Shown: positions 1 to 32,503 of the stretch, piece by piece
Numbering within the stretch: position 1 is the first letter of the stretch
How the letters are laid out: every line of letters starts with the position of its first letter
NCBI GenBank assembly: GCA_025642065.1
Contig: JAODUP010000048.1
Coordinates: 321,001 to 385,000, forward strand
Direction: 5' to 3'
DNA from: Paralvinella palmiformis
Lineage: Eukaryota; Annelida; Polychaeta; Terebellida; Alvinellidae
DNA length: 64,000 nucleotides
Position numbers and translations under genes: made by a program
The notes under the pieces: generated by a model
The model's input: the letters and a program-made list of their open reading frames with translations, nothing else
Told to the model about the DNA's origin: nothing
Databases searched by the model: none

Positions 1-274
1 TGAATTTCTTTAGTTTTTACATGATCTGTGAGAGGCCGAAAAGCCATAACACCGTCTGTAATCGCTAAATTGAATGTCAGTATAATTTACAAGAAATTGC
101 ATACATTTTATTGGAAGGCTTTGAAGAGAGACATTTGAAATTTCATTTTCTACAAGTATATAACCATTACCTTACTCTACTGTGACGTTTCGCATTTAAA
201 TATCGCCTGACTGGATCAATAGCGATAATAGTGACTTCATTAGTTATTATGTCACCAAACCCCCCCCCCCCGCA

Positions 275-480
275 CCATTCACAGAGGAGAAATCCGGAAA
301 GATGGAGCTGATAGTCATAAGACGTAACAACTGTTGGAGTGAGTTGCGTATGTCATCAGAGGCTATTTGATATTCTATTTGAACAAACATTCTGTCACCC
401 GGCCATGATGTTGTGAGCCGATAACTTAATCCCTGGAAAAGTGTCGACCGTTGTGCACGGGATCAAACCCGTACGTAGTT
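275..480 (-). mobile_element. SINE family B, diverged copy
   Basis: The stretch matches, in reverse orientation, the repeat family best seen at 60853-61130 and 23112-23452. Shared landmarks are the block reading 'ggaaagatggagctga', the block 'gatgttgtgagccga' and the block 'ccctggaaaagtgtcgacc' just before a decayed box-B-like segment. It is preceded by a C-homopolymer (about 259-270). No coding capacity. A tRNA-derived SINE is the best explanation; the family name is unknown to me. Confidence 0.55.
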
Positions 481-540
481 CTTGGCTACATAGCAAGTTA
501 ATTAAAACTCCTTAATTAGATCAACCGATGTTGATATAAA

Positions 541-568
541 TTATTATTATTATTATTGTAGTTCTATA

Positions 569-616
<48 letters not shown>
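541..616. repeat. (ATT)n then (TA)n microsatellite
   Basis: A short ATT/TTA triplet run is followed by about 45 bp of pure alternating TA. Confidence 0.9.
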
Positions 617-618
<2 letters not shown>

Positions 619-709
619 CAGTTGCCTTACTCTATTTCTTTTGCCACCCATGGGTGTCCAAACTGTCAATGCTGCACTCCATCTATTAATCATCCGTTCT
701 GCGGCTGAT

Positions 710-820
710 GTTCGCCGTGGGCATATCTGAAGTGTGTTTCATCTTTGACTTTGCTTCATTACCTTTGGAGGTTGCTTGGCCCATTTAGCCTATTGTGTGC
801 ACAAAAGTGGCCATAACACA
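710..820 (+). mobile_element. SINE family A, 5'-truncated copy
   Basis: Matches the body and tail of family A (fuller copy at 19554-19705): 'gtgggcatatctgaag', 'gtttcatctttgac' and the tail 'gtgcacaaaagtggcc'. The tRNA-like head is missing apart from a box-B remnant. Confidence 0.65.
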
Positions 821-849
821 TCAATCGTCATCTTCATCTGTGGGTGATG

Positions 850-1440
850 TGACCTGCCCATGTCCATCTTCTGTTTTTAATTATTTCCATAATCTCCATA
901 ACTTTAGTTTGGTCCCTTACTAGTTTTCCAGTCTTTATATAAGTGTTGTTGGGCATGTTTCGTTCCATGTTGTGTTATGTTGCAGACAATTTTTTTCCAT
1001 TTTTGTTGTTAATGTCCAGGTCTCTGCTCCATATGTCACTGCTGGAAGGACGCATTGGTTGAAGACTTTTCTTTTAAACATGTTGGAAGTGTACCCTTCA
1101 TAATTGTGCACTGTCTTCCAAATGCCTACCATCCTGCTTTGATCCTTCTTATTTCGTTGTCTTGTTTTTCTCTATTAATGTAAAACGTTGGTCTAGGTAA
1201 CCATAATCTTCTACTTGATCAAGTTGGATTCCATTTACGTATACTGCTTTGGTTGTTCCTCCGGTTCCTGCCATGATCTTTGTTTTTCTCATGTTCATTT
1301 TCAGTCCACATTTCCTGCTTGTGTTGTACATCTCTCGAAGCATTATACTTCAATGCCCTTTACAGCCTGAGCTATTATTATAATATCATCTGCAAATCGT
1401 AGATGGTTGAGTTTCTCTCTCCATTAATATTGAACCCTTT
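850..1440 (-). mobile_element. RTE-like LINE reverse transcriptase fragment, broken
   Basis: On the minus strand this piece encodes the end of a non-LTR retrotransposon reverse transcriptase. Around 1408-1380 it reads LNHLRFADDIIIIA, which contains the catalytic FADD box. It then shifts frame and continues as a segment with KCGLKMNMRKTKIM and QVEDYGYL (about 1343-1150), followed after another break by VFNQCVLPAVTYGAETWTLT (about 1070-1010). That order (FADD, KT-KIM, YLG-like, TYGAETW) is the usual order of RTE-type reverse transcriptases. At least two frame breaks and a TA microsatellite next to it show that it is a dead 5'-truncated copy. Confidence 0.8.
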
Positions 1441-1444
1441 TTGT

Positions 1445-1446
<2 letters not shown>

Positions 1447-1480
<34 letters not shown>
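1447..1480. repeat. (TA)n microsatellite
   Basis: About 34 bp of alternating TA next to the LINE fragment. Confidence 0.9.
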
Positions 1481-1484
<4 letters not shown>

Positions 1485-1499
1485 CCTTAATCCAAGCTA

Positions 1500-2840
1500 A
1501 TTTTCACCAATAGTCTTGTGTTTCAAATCCTTTTTAGTGTGATGAGTGTAAAGATTGGTGTCACCTTACTTGTGGTACGGGCTACACTGCGTGCCGCTAT
1601 CCGAAGGCTATATAGGCGTGTAGACGGGAGCTACCATATACACGTGAACCATACAAAATAGCTGTGTTCCCAGCTGAACAGTCAACTGTACTAGCAGTGT
1701 CGTGTCTAGACATTTCCCCCGTGTCCGATCTTACGTCCACCAGGATCGATTCTATCACGGCGATGGAACGTTTGGCACCAAATATGACACTGATGTCCGA
1801 ATTAAGTTGACACGACAGTAGGGATGCCCAATAAATGTTAATAAATATATGGAGATTTAAAAATACATTGTAAAACGTGAGAAACACGATGATATATAAC
1901 AAATGAGAATAAAACACAAACAAATCGCGTATAGTTTCATTTATTTATTCAATAGCGCAGATATGCCAAACCTCTGCTAACAAAAGCTGTGTTTTATAGA
2001 CCTAAAACCTGTATTTTTTCAACAAAACCTGAATTTTCATAGAGAAACCTGTATTTACAATGTGTGTGCTGTATTTCTGTATATACCATCAATTAAACGA
2101 TAAATCCATGTATGTATGTTAGTGGGTGGTTTGATGGTTTGACGATTAATCCAGTTTAAAATGCATATTATATATGGAACAACCAAACTAGATTTTAAAA
2201 TTATTAGCTTAACTTTATTAATTGTATGAACATATAACCTGGAACAAAACTTATACAATAATAATATCCAATACAATTTATAAAATACTAATACTCTGAC
2301 TAGTTCATAACAAATAACAGGGCAATATAAGAACTTTGTCTGATATCCATATGCGCATATCTGTTGCCTTATACAGCTAGAGTGATGCAGTTTGCTGATA
2401 TAGTAAGCTTACCATGTTTACACATATCAAATATTTACAAAAATCGGTAGAATCCATAGGTTTGTAAAGGTGTAAAAAATCCGTATAACACGGATTATTC
2501 CATAGACTGGACATCGCTGCTATAGCATTCGTGGCTCTAGTTATAAATGAAGAGCTATATGTTACTGCTCGATCCGATCTCTGAGCATGTGACAATGAAT
2601 GGTAAGGAAGGACCAAGATTAAATCTTCCACAAAACGTGGGGGACACTATTTGACAAATTCTCTTGGGCTTGCTTGCAGAGTTTCGAAGAAGAGGACCCA
2701 TATGCAACAGATTGGCCGAAACCCCAGGCTTTAACTTGAGCAGCGAACAGAGAAAGGCAATCTAGTAGATCGAAACATCTCTCATCAATAGATTTTGTTC
2801 TAAACGAAAAAGTGAACAGTCTCTGCATTAATCTAAGTGG
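1500..2840. other. No gene recognised
   Basis: AT-rich DNA with two slightly more GC-rich islands (about 1570-1820 and 2500-2830). The first is open on the minus strand for about 80 codons but has no recognisable domain or splice signals. It may be another transposon scrap. Confidence 0.4.
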
Positions 2841-2847
2841 CTACACA

Positions 2848-3260
2848 CAGAGGCCACCTACGTAACTACGCAAGTATAATTCGTTTCCAGTAAACCTAAT
2901 TGTGACCTTGTGATATTAAATTAATAAATCACAGGTAATTATCACTAAATCATGGTCCGAGTTGATAGCGGGTTTATTTCGGCTAAGGAGTTGTTGAAAC
3001 GGTGTACCCGTATAGATGGACGTTCTCTATCTGTGAATGACTGAATAGTTTTAAATAGTTATATGTATTGTTAATTTTTGTTGGTTATTTTTCTTTTAAA
3101 TCATTTTATTCAGCTTAATCTGTGTTTTTCTTATTTGTGTCAATTTATTATATGTTGTCTCTGTCCAATCTATGCAATTTTTACTTGTGTTTTCTATATT
3201 AAACTATTTTATCAATTTGAGCATTCTTGTCTCATTTCTGTCAATCTACGACTTTTTAGC
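2848..3260 (+). mobile_element. 3' end of a MULE-type transposon (second copy)
   Basis: This stretch is collinear with 54085-54490, the tail of the MULE remnant at 53210-54590. It shares the coding end (around 'aattatcactaaatcatggtcc' and 'tttcggctaaggagttgttg'), the stop region and about 200 bp of 3' non-coding sequence. It lies less than 200 bp upstream of the HEATR6 start codon, so it makes up part of that gene's 5' flank. Confidence 0.7.
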
Positions 3261-3439
3261 ATATCATAGAATGTTGCATTATTTGATAGTTTTCTCTGTA
3301 GCCACACAATATATCCTAATATCGTTTTCTTTCGTCACTTGATTTACAAAAAATACTGGACGCTGATTTAGTTATTGCGACCATTCGAGTCTTTATGTTA
3401 TTTATACTAAATAGTTCTAACGTTGTCAATCACGCAAAC

Positions 3440-26582
<23,143 letters not shown>

Positions 26583-26586
26583 TCAA

Positions 26587-26592
26587 AATAAA
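26587..26592 (+). terminator. Poly(A) signal candidates of HEATR6
   Basis: AATAAA lies 5 bp after the stop codon, perhaps too close for efficient use alone. Another AATAAA is at 27246-27251 (and one soon after, near 27275). Use of the distal signal would put the foldback at 26647-26808 inside the mRNA. Confidence 0.5.
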
Positions 26593-26646
26593 AGTCAACT
26601 GAGGCAATTATGAAATTAGTAAGGTCTTGGATTTAATCATGTGAAA

Positions 26647-26808
26647 ATATATGTTACACTTAATCTGTATAATCAGGTAATATGTATATTATCTCAAATT
26701 TTCAAGTAATGTGTATTAAATCTCGGTTATCAATACACATGTTACCAGAAAGTTTCAGGTAATATACATATTACCTGATTATACAGATAAGCTGTAACAT
26801 ATACAAAT
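26647..26808. repeat. Long imperfect foldback (inverted repeat) element
   Basis: Arms 26647-26717 and 26732-26808 pair over about 70 bp, with 29 bases perfect (26663-26691 with 26760-26788), around a 14-base loop. It lies just after the HEATR6 stop codon. A MITE-like foldback is the likeliest origin. Confidence 0.85.
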
Positions 26809-27451
26809 ATGTGCAAATACTTTCTTGTTCACACACACACATACACACATCCATCACTGTAAAGGGTATTGTTTAAGATTTTTTCTCCAAAAGGTAGCAC
26901 TGGGATTTGTAATCAGGCTATATCTGAGAGTGATGTCTTAGTCAACCAACTGTTTTACATCACCCTTGTATGTTTGGTTTAAATGTTTGGTTTTGTTGCT
27001 TCTCTTGTAACATGTGATTAAAAGCATTGCTGTGATAAACATGTCTCTTTTAATATGTTAATATGAAAGCTGTTGTTTTCATGTTGGTATCATTAAGTTT
27101 ATACAGATTACAACTTGTTTGATATGATTCTAAGAAATTATTGTAATTAATGATATGATGTCATTTTTTCTATTTGTCTGATGCAGCCCACGTTGTACGA
27201 AATTGATCCTAAAACGGTGTGTATGCTAAATGGTGTGAATGTTTGAATAAAACATGATGGTTATTACACCACCTAAATAAAACAAAGTAATTATCCTTTT
27301 GGATTCATCATGTAGTTTTTCATTTTTAACATGTCTTGGGGCAGGGGAGTAAAATTCATCTGATCATCTCTTGACTGTGTTGGTATGCGAAATTAACCAC
27401 GAACCAAAGCTAAGCACACGGCCATTCACATCAAACGGTCACATTTCGAGT

Positions 27452-27650
27452 ACTGTGTATACTCGCGTATAAGATGCACCTGTTTCGAGGACCAACATCA
27501 CTCTCTTCAATGAACATCTGTTCGTGTGTCATCATACATGTCTTCTTCGTTGGAGTCAGTGTCGGATTAGTCATGCTGTCCACGATACATCATCCGTGCT
27601 ATCTAAATCATTGCTGATAGAACACTTCTTGAATGATTTAGTAATGATCA
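27452..27650 (-). mobile_element. Truncated copy of the TA-target transposon
   Basis: The left edge carries the terminal repeat in the form 'gtatactcgcgtataagatg'. In reverse the interior encodes an acidic segment with EEDMYDD, matching the tail encoded in 4933-5514, but with frame breaks. The other end is missing. A run of ten G follows at about 27655. Confidence 0.65.
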
Positions 27651-28023
27651 CTGATGGGGGGGGGGTCGTTATACATATTCTAACGTAGCACCAATTACTT
27701 GGATAATAACGCCTTCCTGGACTTACCATATACACAATGAGAGATAATGTAACAAAATAGGTGAAGTGGAGAAATATTTACTGGTAAAACAGAAAGAAAA
27801 AAGTCAGTAAAAGTTTTGATGCGCGAAGAATTCGCTCGTTCTGTAATGAGCCGCACGCAGAATCGGCTTTCTCTGATAAATGTTAACGTATTATTATTAA
27901 TCGTCCCAATTATATACCGACATTTCGTCATTTGAACAGCCCAACATTCCACCATCCTGACAATAGTCTTGTATCAAAACAGGAGGGAATTGACGGCTAA
28001 AATATTAATGAGACTGCGCCTGA

Positions 28024-28054
28024 TGACGTCAAAGAACGTGTTAATTAACACGTT
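28024..28054. promoter_or_regulatory. Consensus CRE and 20-bp perfect palindrome
   Basis: TGACGTCA (28024-28031), the full CREB/ATF palindrome, lies 3 bp before AACGTGTTAATTAACACGTT (28035-28054), a perfect 20-bp palindrome. No adjacent gene start was found, so function is unproven; the GPCR begins 3 kb downstream. Confidence 0.4.
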
Positions 28055-28114
28055 TAAACACCTCCGAGCTAAAGTACTTGTATATTATAAGTGCACTAGT
28101 ATTCTAGTTGAGCT

Positions 28115-28510
28115 ACGGACATAATGGCACCTGGAAAATGGCACTATGCAAATTTGGAAAAATAGCAGTTATAACTAGCAACAAAAGTGGTCAGAAGTTA
28201 ATTCTCAATGGTTTCGCTACACTAAACAGATATCTAAGCCTCGTAACATCAGGTGGCGATGTGTACAACGTACTACTGATTGCAAGGTAACCATAACCAC
28301 AGCCGTGGTTCCAACGTTAGCTACAGCAAAAGTATATAATACTATACTTCCTAAAGTAAAACCCAGTGGTTGAGCGATAATATACATGTATGTATGAACA
28401 AAAATTGCATGAATAAATTGTATATTCAAAAGTTTTTTAATAACTATACAGAAAAAAATAAATAGGGTCCAATTTTCCAGGTGCCATTTTTTTCCAGTGC
28501 CATTATTTTC
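28115..28510. mobile_element. Small element with inverted 'atggcacctgg' termini
   Basis: The left end reads 'ataatggcacctggaaaa' and the right end contains the inverse twice ('ttttccaggtgccat' and 'ccagtgccatta'). About 395 bp; exact ends and target duplication are unclear. Confidence 0.5.
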
Positions 28511-28681
28511 TACACCCATTCTAGTTACTACCCGCACATTATCCCTTTAAGGTGGCGACTAATATTTGTTCTTGTCTGTCCATATAGTAACTAATGTTAT
28601 GTGTCTTTTGTGGCATACATCTCTACTTAAATACCCGAAAATAACTGCGAAGTCGAAGATTTGGGGACAAAGCATTCGTGC

Positions 28682-28787
28682 CTATATATATATATATATA
28701 TATATGTCAATACACTCTTTATCTCTTGACACGATCGGCCAACTGTGGCTACATTCTTTTTGCCTAATATATATATATATATATATA
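28682..28787. repeat. Two (TA)n arrays 60 bp apart
   Basis: Alternating TA runs at about 28684-28706 and 28768-28788 flank a 60-bp unique piece. A similar paired arrangement is at 52272-52345. Confidence 0.85.
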
Positions 28788-28879
28788 TGCCGGCTATTCG
28801 CTGTCACGGTGCTGATCTGTAAGAAATTGGAGATAAACATACCAGACAGGTTTCCGTCGAAGAGTGACCCGACATGAGA

Positions 28880-30450
28880 AGCGTCCAGTGGGACTTCAGA
28901 TAGTGATTTATAGAAAATGTCGACATCTAAGCAAGTTCTAATTGTGGTCCCAGATAAGATAAATCGCGTAAAGTTCAAACGCTGGCTCATCATTTCATGC
29001 ACCAACATTTATCCACAAAACATTCGTTTGTTAATTAAACCTAAATTAATGCCCTAAACTTTAATACTACAATCATTACTATTTAGTTATTGCAGTAATT
29101 GAACCCATCAACAGCTTTATAATGAAGTATTCTGGACATCAGACTGGAAAGTCTGTAAATGTCTAACTAGACCTTATCTGTATTACTTACTTCCTATCTG
29201 AAATGGTTTAATTGTAATACGAGTACCGCGAGTCTGGTGTACATGAAGTGTTCTCTAAACTAATACAGGGAAATAAGTAACCAAAGAAAAATTATCCGCA
29301 CCAGATATTACCATTAATTTTACTACTGTAGACGATATCATAGACCATAAACATACCGATTTTGTCTACAAACATTTAACTGTTTTGATCACTGTTGGGC
29401 CCTTCCATAAAGTACGACAAAATGGCCAGTGGAAGAAAACTTATTTTTTAATTTAAATAAATTAATAGTTTCAGTATAGATTTACACATGTGACATTAAA
29501 GAAAAACACGTGTTTTCCGTCGCGTTTATTTCACTCTTACTCTCAACCATTCAGGATTATGTTATAAATACCATACAAACTATAATGAACGGGCCACTTT
29601 TACTGACCATTGCTCCGTATATTCGCATTTAAAAATTGGTTCCCGAATTCGAAAGGATCAGTCTGTGGTCGGAATTATCCGAGTGAGTATACCGCACAAA
29701 AAGATCATTTAGTATCGTCCCCTTTTAGTCTCCTCTTACGACGAGCGGGAGACAACACGATGGGTCAAATACAGACCGAGATCAATTGTTTCAACAACTA
29801 AATTATGCTCCAACAGCCACAATACCCCCCCCCCCCACACACACACACACACACCCCACAAGAAAACAGTGCAAATAAATACATCTACGTGGTCCGGGTT
29901 TGGATACGCATAAAAAAAGTGTTCGAGTCTAAATGTAGAGAATACAAATAACAGTGTGGTGCATGCTAGTATGTCGGTGATACACGCCTCGATCATCATA
30001 CAGTTGGTGGTCTCTTAGACCAAGACAACGTTGTTTTAATAATTATCTCCGAATAATATTTTGGTCTTAAAATTACCAATATAATTATGCTTTCAAGATG
30101 CGTCCAAGATTTAAATTTTAAATATCTAATCAATTAAATGCCACTTTCTGTTATTACTGTTTATGTCGCGCATCCCAGATTAAAATAAAAAACTACATTT
30201 CCAAACGACTGACGCTGAAATGGACATAAATATTATTTACGTCGATTGATTTGTAGATTCAATCAACATATTCAATTTTCATTTGTTTGTTTTTATCTGT
30301 GTAGCATAACATCGTAGCATTATGACTGGACACTTAAACTAATAGAATGTAGAGACCGTCAGGAAGATGGTGGCGTGTTTGTATTGAAGACATTTATCCG
30401 ATAAATGACATGAATGGTCATTAAAGACTGATAACGTCAAAGAGCGGCAT
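28880..30450. other. Intergenic, no gene seen
   Basis: AT-rich DNA between HEATR6 and the GPCR. It contains a C12 run followed by (AC)n at about 29825-29854. No exon candidates with recognisable products. Confidence 0.5.
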
Positions 30451-31136
30451 GTACATAAAACATTTCTACTTACAATGTTCCTCCTTTAACACACACAAAC
30501 ACACACAGAGAGGGGAGGGGGAGCAGTTTGGCGTTGCAGCACGTATATATGTACCAGTATACGGAACGGAACTCGCCGTGTGCGAAAGAGCACAACGGAA
30601 AATCAAACCCACAACGGACAGGATGTCCGGAGGACACCCAACACATCCTACTAATGGCTCCGTGCACGCCAGCTGTGACCATGCAAAAAAGCTGTCGTTC
30701 ACACCTTGCATTTTCCCGTTACTTTTGCGCTACACCGCTTGTGCTCTCGGATAGCGCATACTCAAAATAACTTTCCCCAACTTACCTGTGCACAGATTGC
30801 GTGTACAGGTGTGCGCACAAGAGGAGTGAAATAGTCGACATTTTCGCCTCTTCTGCATGCAGGCTAAATGTAAGCTTAGCGTCGAGAAGCTAGCGCGCAG
30901 AACGGTAAACGCCGACGCCTGATCGTACAATATGTTAGCTTGCATTTAAAGCCTATTCAATTAAAGACTAGGCTCGAGAATGCTTTCGACGATGAAGGGC
31001 TCTCGCTCCGCGGTGTACGCCTAAAGATTGGATAAAACGATGGCCAGTTTTCTAGGTTTTCATCTGCTTCGCCTAATGTCCGGATAAATTCCTTCAGGAT
31101 TATGGTTTTATTCCACAGTCTCTAGCCGAACGCGAC
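30450..31136 (+). promoter_or_regulatory. CpG-rich 5' flank of the GPCR gene
   Basis: CpG and GC content rise sharply over the AT-rich surroundings from about 30.5 kb and continue into the GPCR coding region. Likely to hold the promoter and 5' UTR. Open frames here have no domain resemblance and are treated as by-products of the composition. Confidence 0.4.
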
Positions 31137-32228
31137 ATGTCTGTAACGGAGCCGGGCTCGGATAACGAGACAACGAGCTCGTTACCAGACTTTCTTTGGG
31201 AAATACAGTACAGTCAGGATCAATTCGTCCGGATGGCCAATAACGGCTCCATGGCTAACTGTGTTGGAGACGTGTTCTACGTCAGCAGGATGGTCTACAC
31301 GTACGGGATAGCGGTCGTGTTTGCCGTAGCACTGCTCCTGAACGGTGTCATGGTGTTCGTCTTCTTGGCGAAGAACCTTCGCAAATACGCCTTCGGCGTC
31401 TACCTCTCGGCTCAAGCTGTCCTAGATCTGACCACACTGGCCGTCTACATTCCCAGAGGCTGGATACAGCTGATACTAGTCATGCTCCAGTCGGGCACCG
31501 ACTACGTCGAATACAACACGAACGCCGTCGTTTGCAAGTCGCTCACGTTTCTGGCGCACTTCTTCAAGTTTCTGTCAGGCTGGTGCCTGATTGCATTAGG
31601 ATATTCTCGCATTACGGCCATGAAGTGCAACGGCCGGGTGGTCGAGCAACAGACCACTCGTTCGGCGCGCCTCATCGTCATCTACATTACTTGTCTGGGA
31701 TTACTGATAAACGGTCACGTGCTCTTCACGTGGTCGGTAACTGAGCGGTCGGACTTAAACGAGGCGACGTTCTGCGGGCCGTCGCTAAACTCGACGGCGA
31801 TGACGCTCTTCCTTTCCGTTGGTACGCTCAGCGCCAATACCGGAATTCCGACTTTAGGTAGCTTCCTATTGGCCATCTACTTGATTAAGGGCATGCGCAA
31901 AGAGCAGGGTATTCTCAGCCGACGATTGGCCAACAAGGCGATGCTACGTCTGAAACGCGGACATAAGATGAGCCAAGTGGTGCTCGCACTGTGCGGGGCG
32001 ACAACTATCCTTGGCCTGCCCCAGTGCGTCTGTTGGGTGGTGATCGTACTTCAACATCTAACCATGAAAACCTTTACTTGCAGTCAGCTCTATTCCTATG
32101 CCGCCCGAGATCTGACCGAGGTCTTTTCGCTGCTGTCCTACACATGTAAGCTGGTTTTCTGTATGATGTCCGGCATGTCCATACTGAGTCCGGAACCGGC
32201 TAACCAATCCAGAGATAGAGTGAGGTAA
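31137..32228 (+). CDS. Single-exon rhodopsin-like (class A) G-protein-coupled receptor
   Basis: 363 aa, uninterrupted. Seven hydrophobic segments are visible at roughly residues 54-77, 86-108, 130-156, 176-199, 221-250, 278-306 and 326-349. Class A anchors: N69 in TM1 (LLNGVMVF), D97 in TM2 (AQAVLDLTTL), C133 at the top of TM3 pairing with C213 in loop 2, W149 in TM3, P295 in TM6 (LGLPQCVCW). Potential N-glycosylation sites at N10, N36 and N218. The TM3 end reads GYSRIT instead of DRY, and TM7 has no NPxxY (CKLVFCMMSG in its place), as in divergent peptide-receptor-like GPCRs expanded in molluscs; the ligand cannot be told. The N-terminus has no obvious signal peptide and the C-tail is very short. 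Codons mostly end in G/C, unlike HEATR6 and GUF1. Confidence 0.85.
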   Translation: MSVTEPGSDNETTSSLPDFLWEIQYSQDQFVRMANNGSMANCVGDVFYVSRMVYTYGIAVVFAVALLLNGVMVFVFLAKNLRKYAFGVYLSAQAVLDLTTLAVYIPRGWIQLILVMLQSGTDYVEYNTNAVVCKSLTFLAHFFKFLSGWCLIALGYSRITAMKCNGRVVEQQTTRSARLIVIYITCLGLLINGHVLFTWSVTERSDLNEATFCGPSLNSTAMTLFLSVGTLSANTGIPTLGSFLLAIYLIKGMRKEQGILSRRLANKAMLRLKRGHKMSQVVLALCGATTILGLPQCVCWVVIVLQHLTMKTFTCSQLYSYAARDLTEVFSLLSYTCKLVFCMMSGMSILSPEPANQSRDRVR

Positions 32229-32274
32229 AACGTTCCTCAAATGAAACCATTGCTCTCTTAGTGCGTAAATGTTG

Positions 32275-32280
32275 AATAAA
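32275..32280 (+). terminator. Poly(A) signal of the GPCR gene
   Basis: AATAAA, 46 bp after the GPCR stop codon; a (TG)n run at about 32332-32354 follows, which may act as a downstream GU-rich element. Confidence 0.65.
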
Positions 32281-32478
32281 ATATGTAAATTTTGTTACAG
32301 ATTAACATGAAATATTGGAGACTTGCCTTTTGTGTGTGTGTGTGTGTGTGTGTGATCGTATGTATTACGAAACACGTTATGGCATGATTCTCGAAATACA
32401 GTGAACTGTGAGCATATATCAGAAATAATATGCACTGTTTAACATAACCTATCAACTTAAAAGTGTATCACAGAACAT

Positions 32479-32484
32479 TTTATT
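32479..32484 (-). terminator. Poly(A) signal of GUF1
   Basis: Reads AATAAA on the minus strand, about 20 bp after the GUF1 stop. The two convergent genes therefore end within about 200 bp of each other. Confidence 0.55.
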
Positions 32485-32503
32485 ATCTATTCAGGGTTAA
32501 ACA

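Noticed and set aside
30449..30754. 101-codon open frame upstream of the GPCR
   Set aside because: No domain or homology is recognised; both strands are open because the region is GC-rich and stop-poor.
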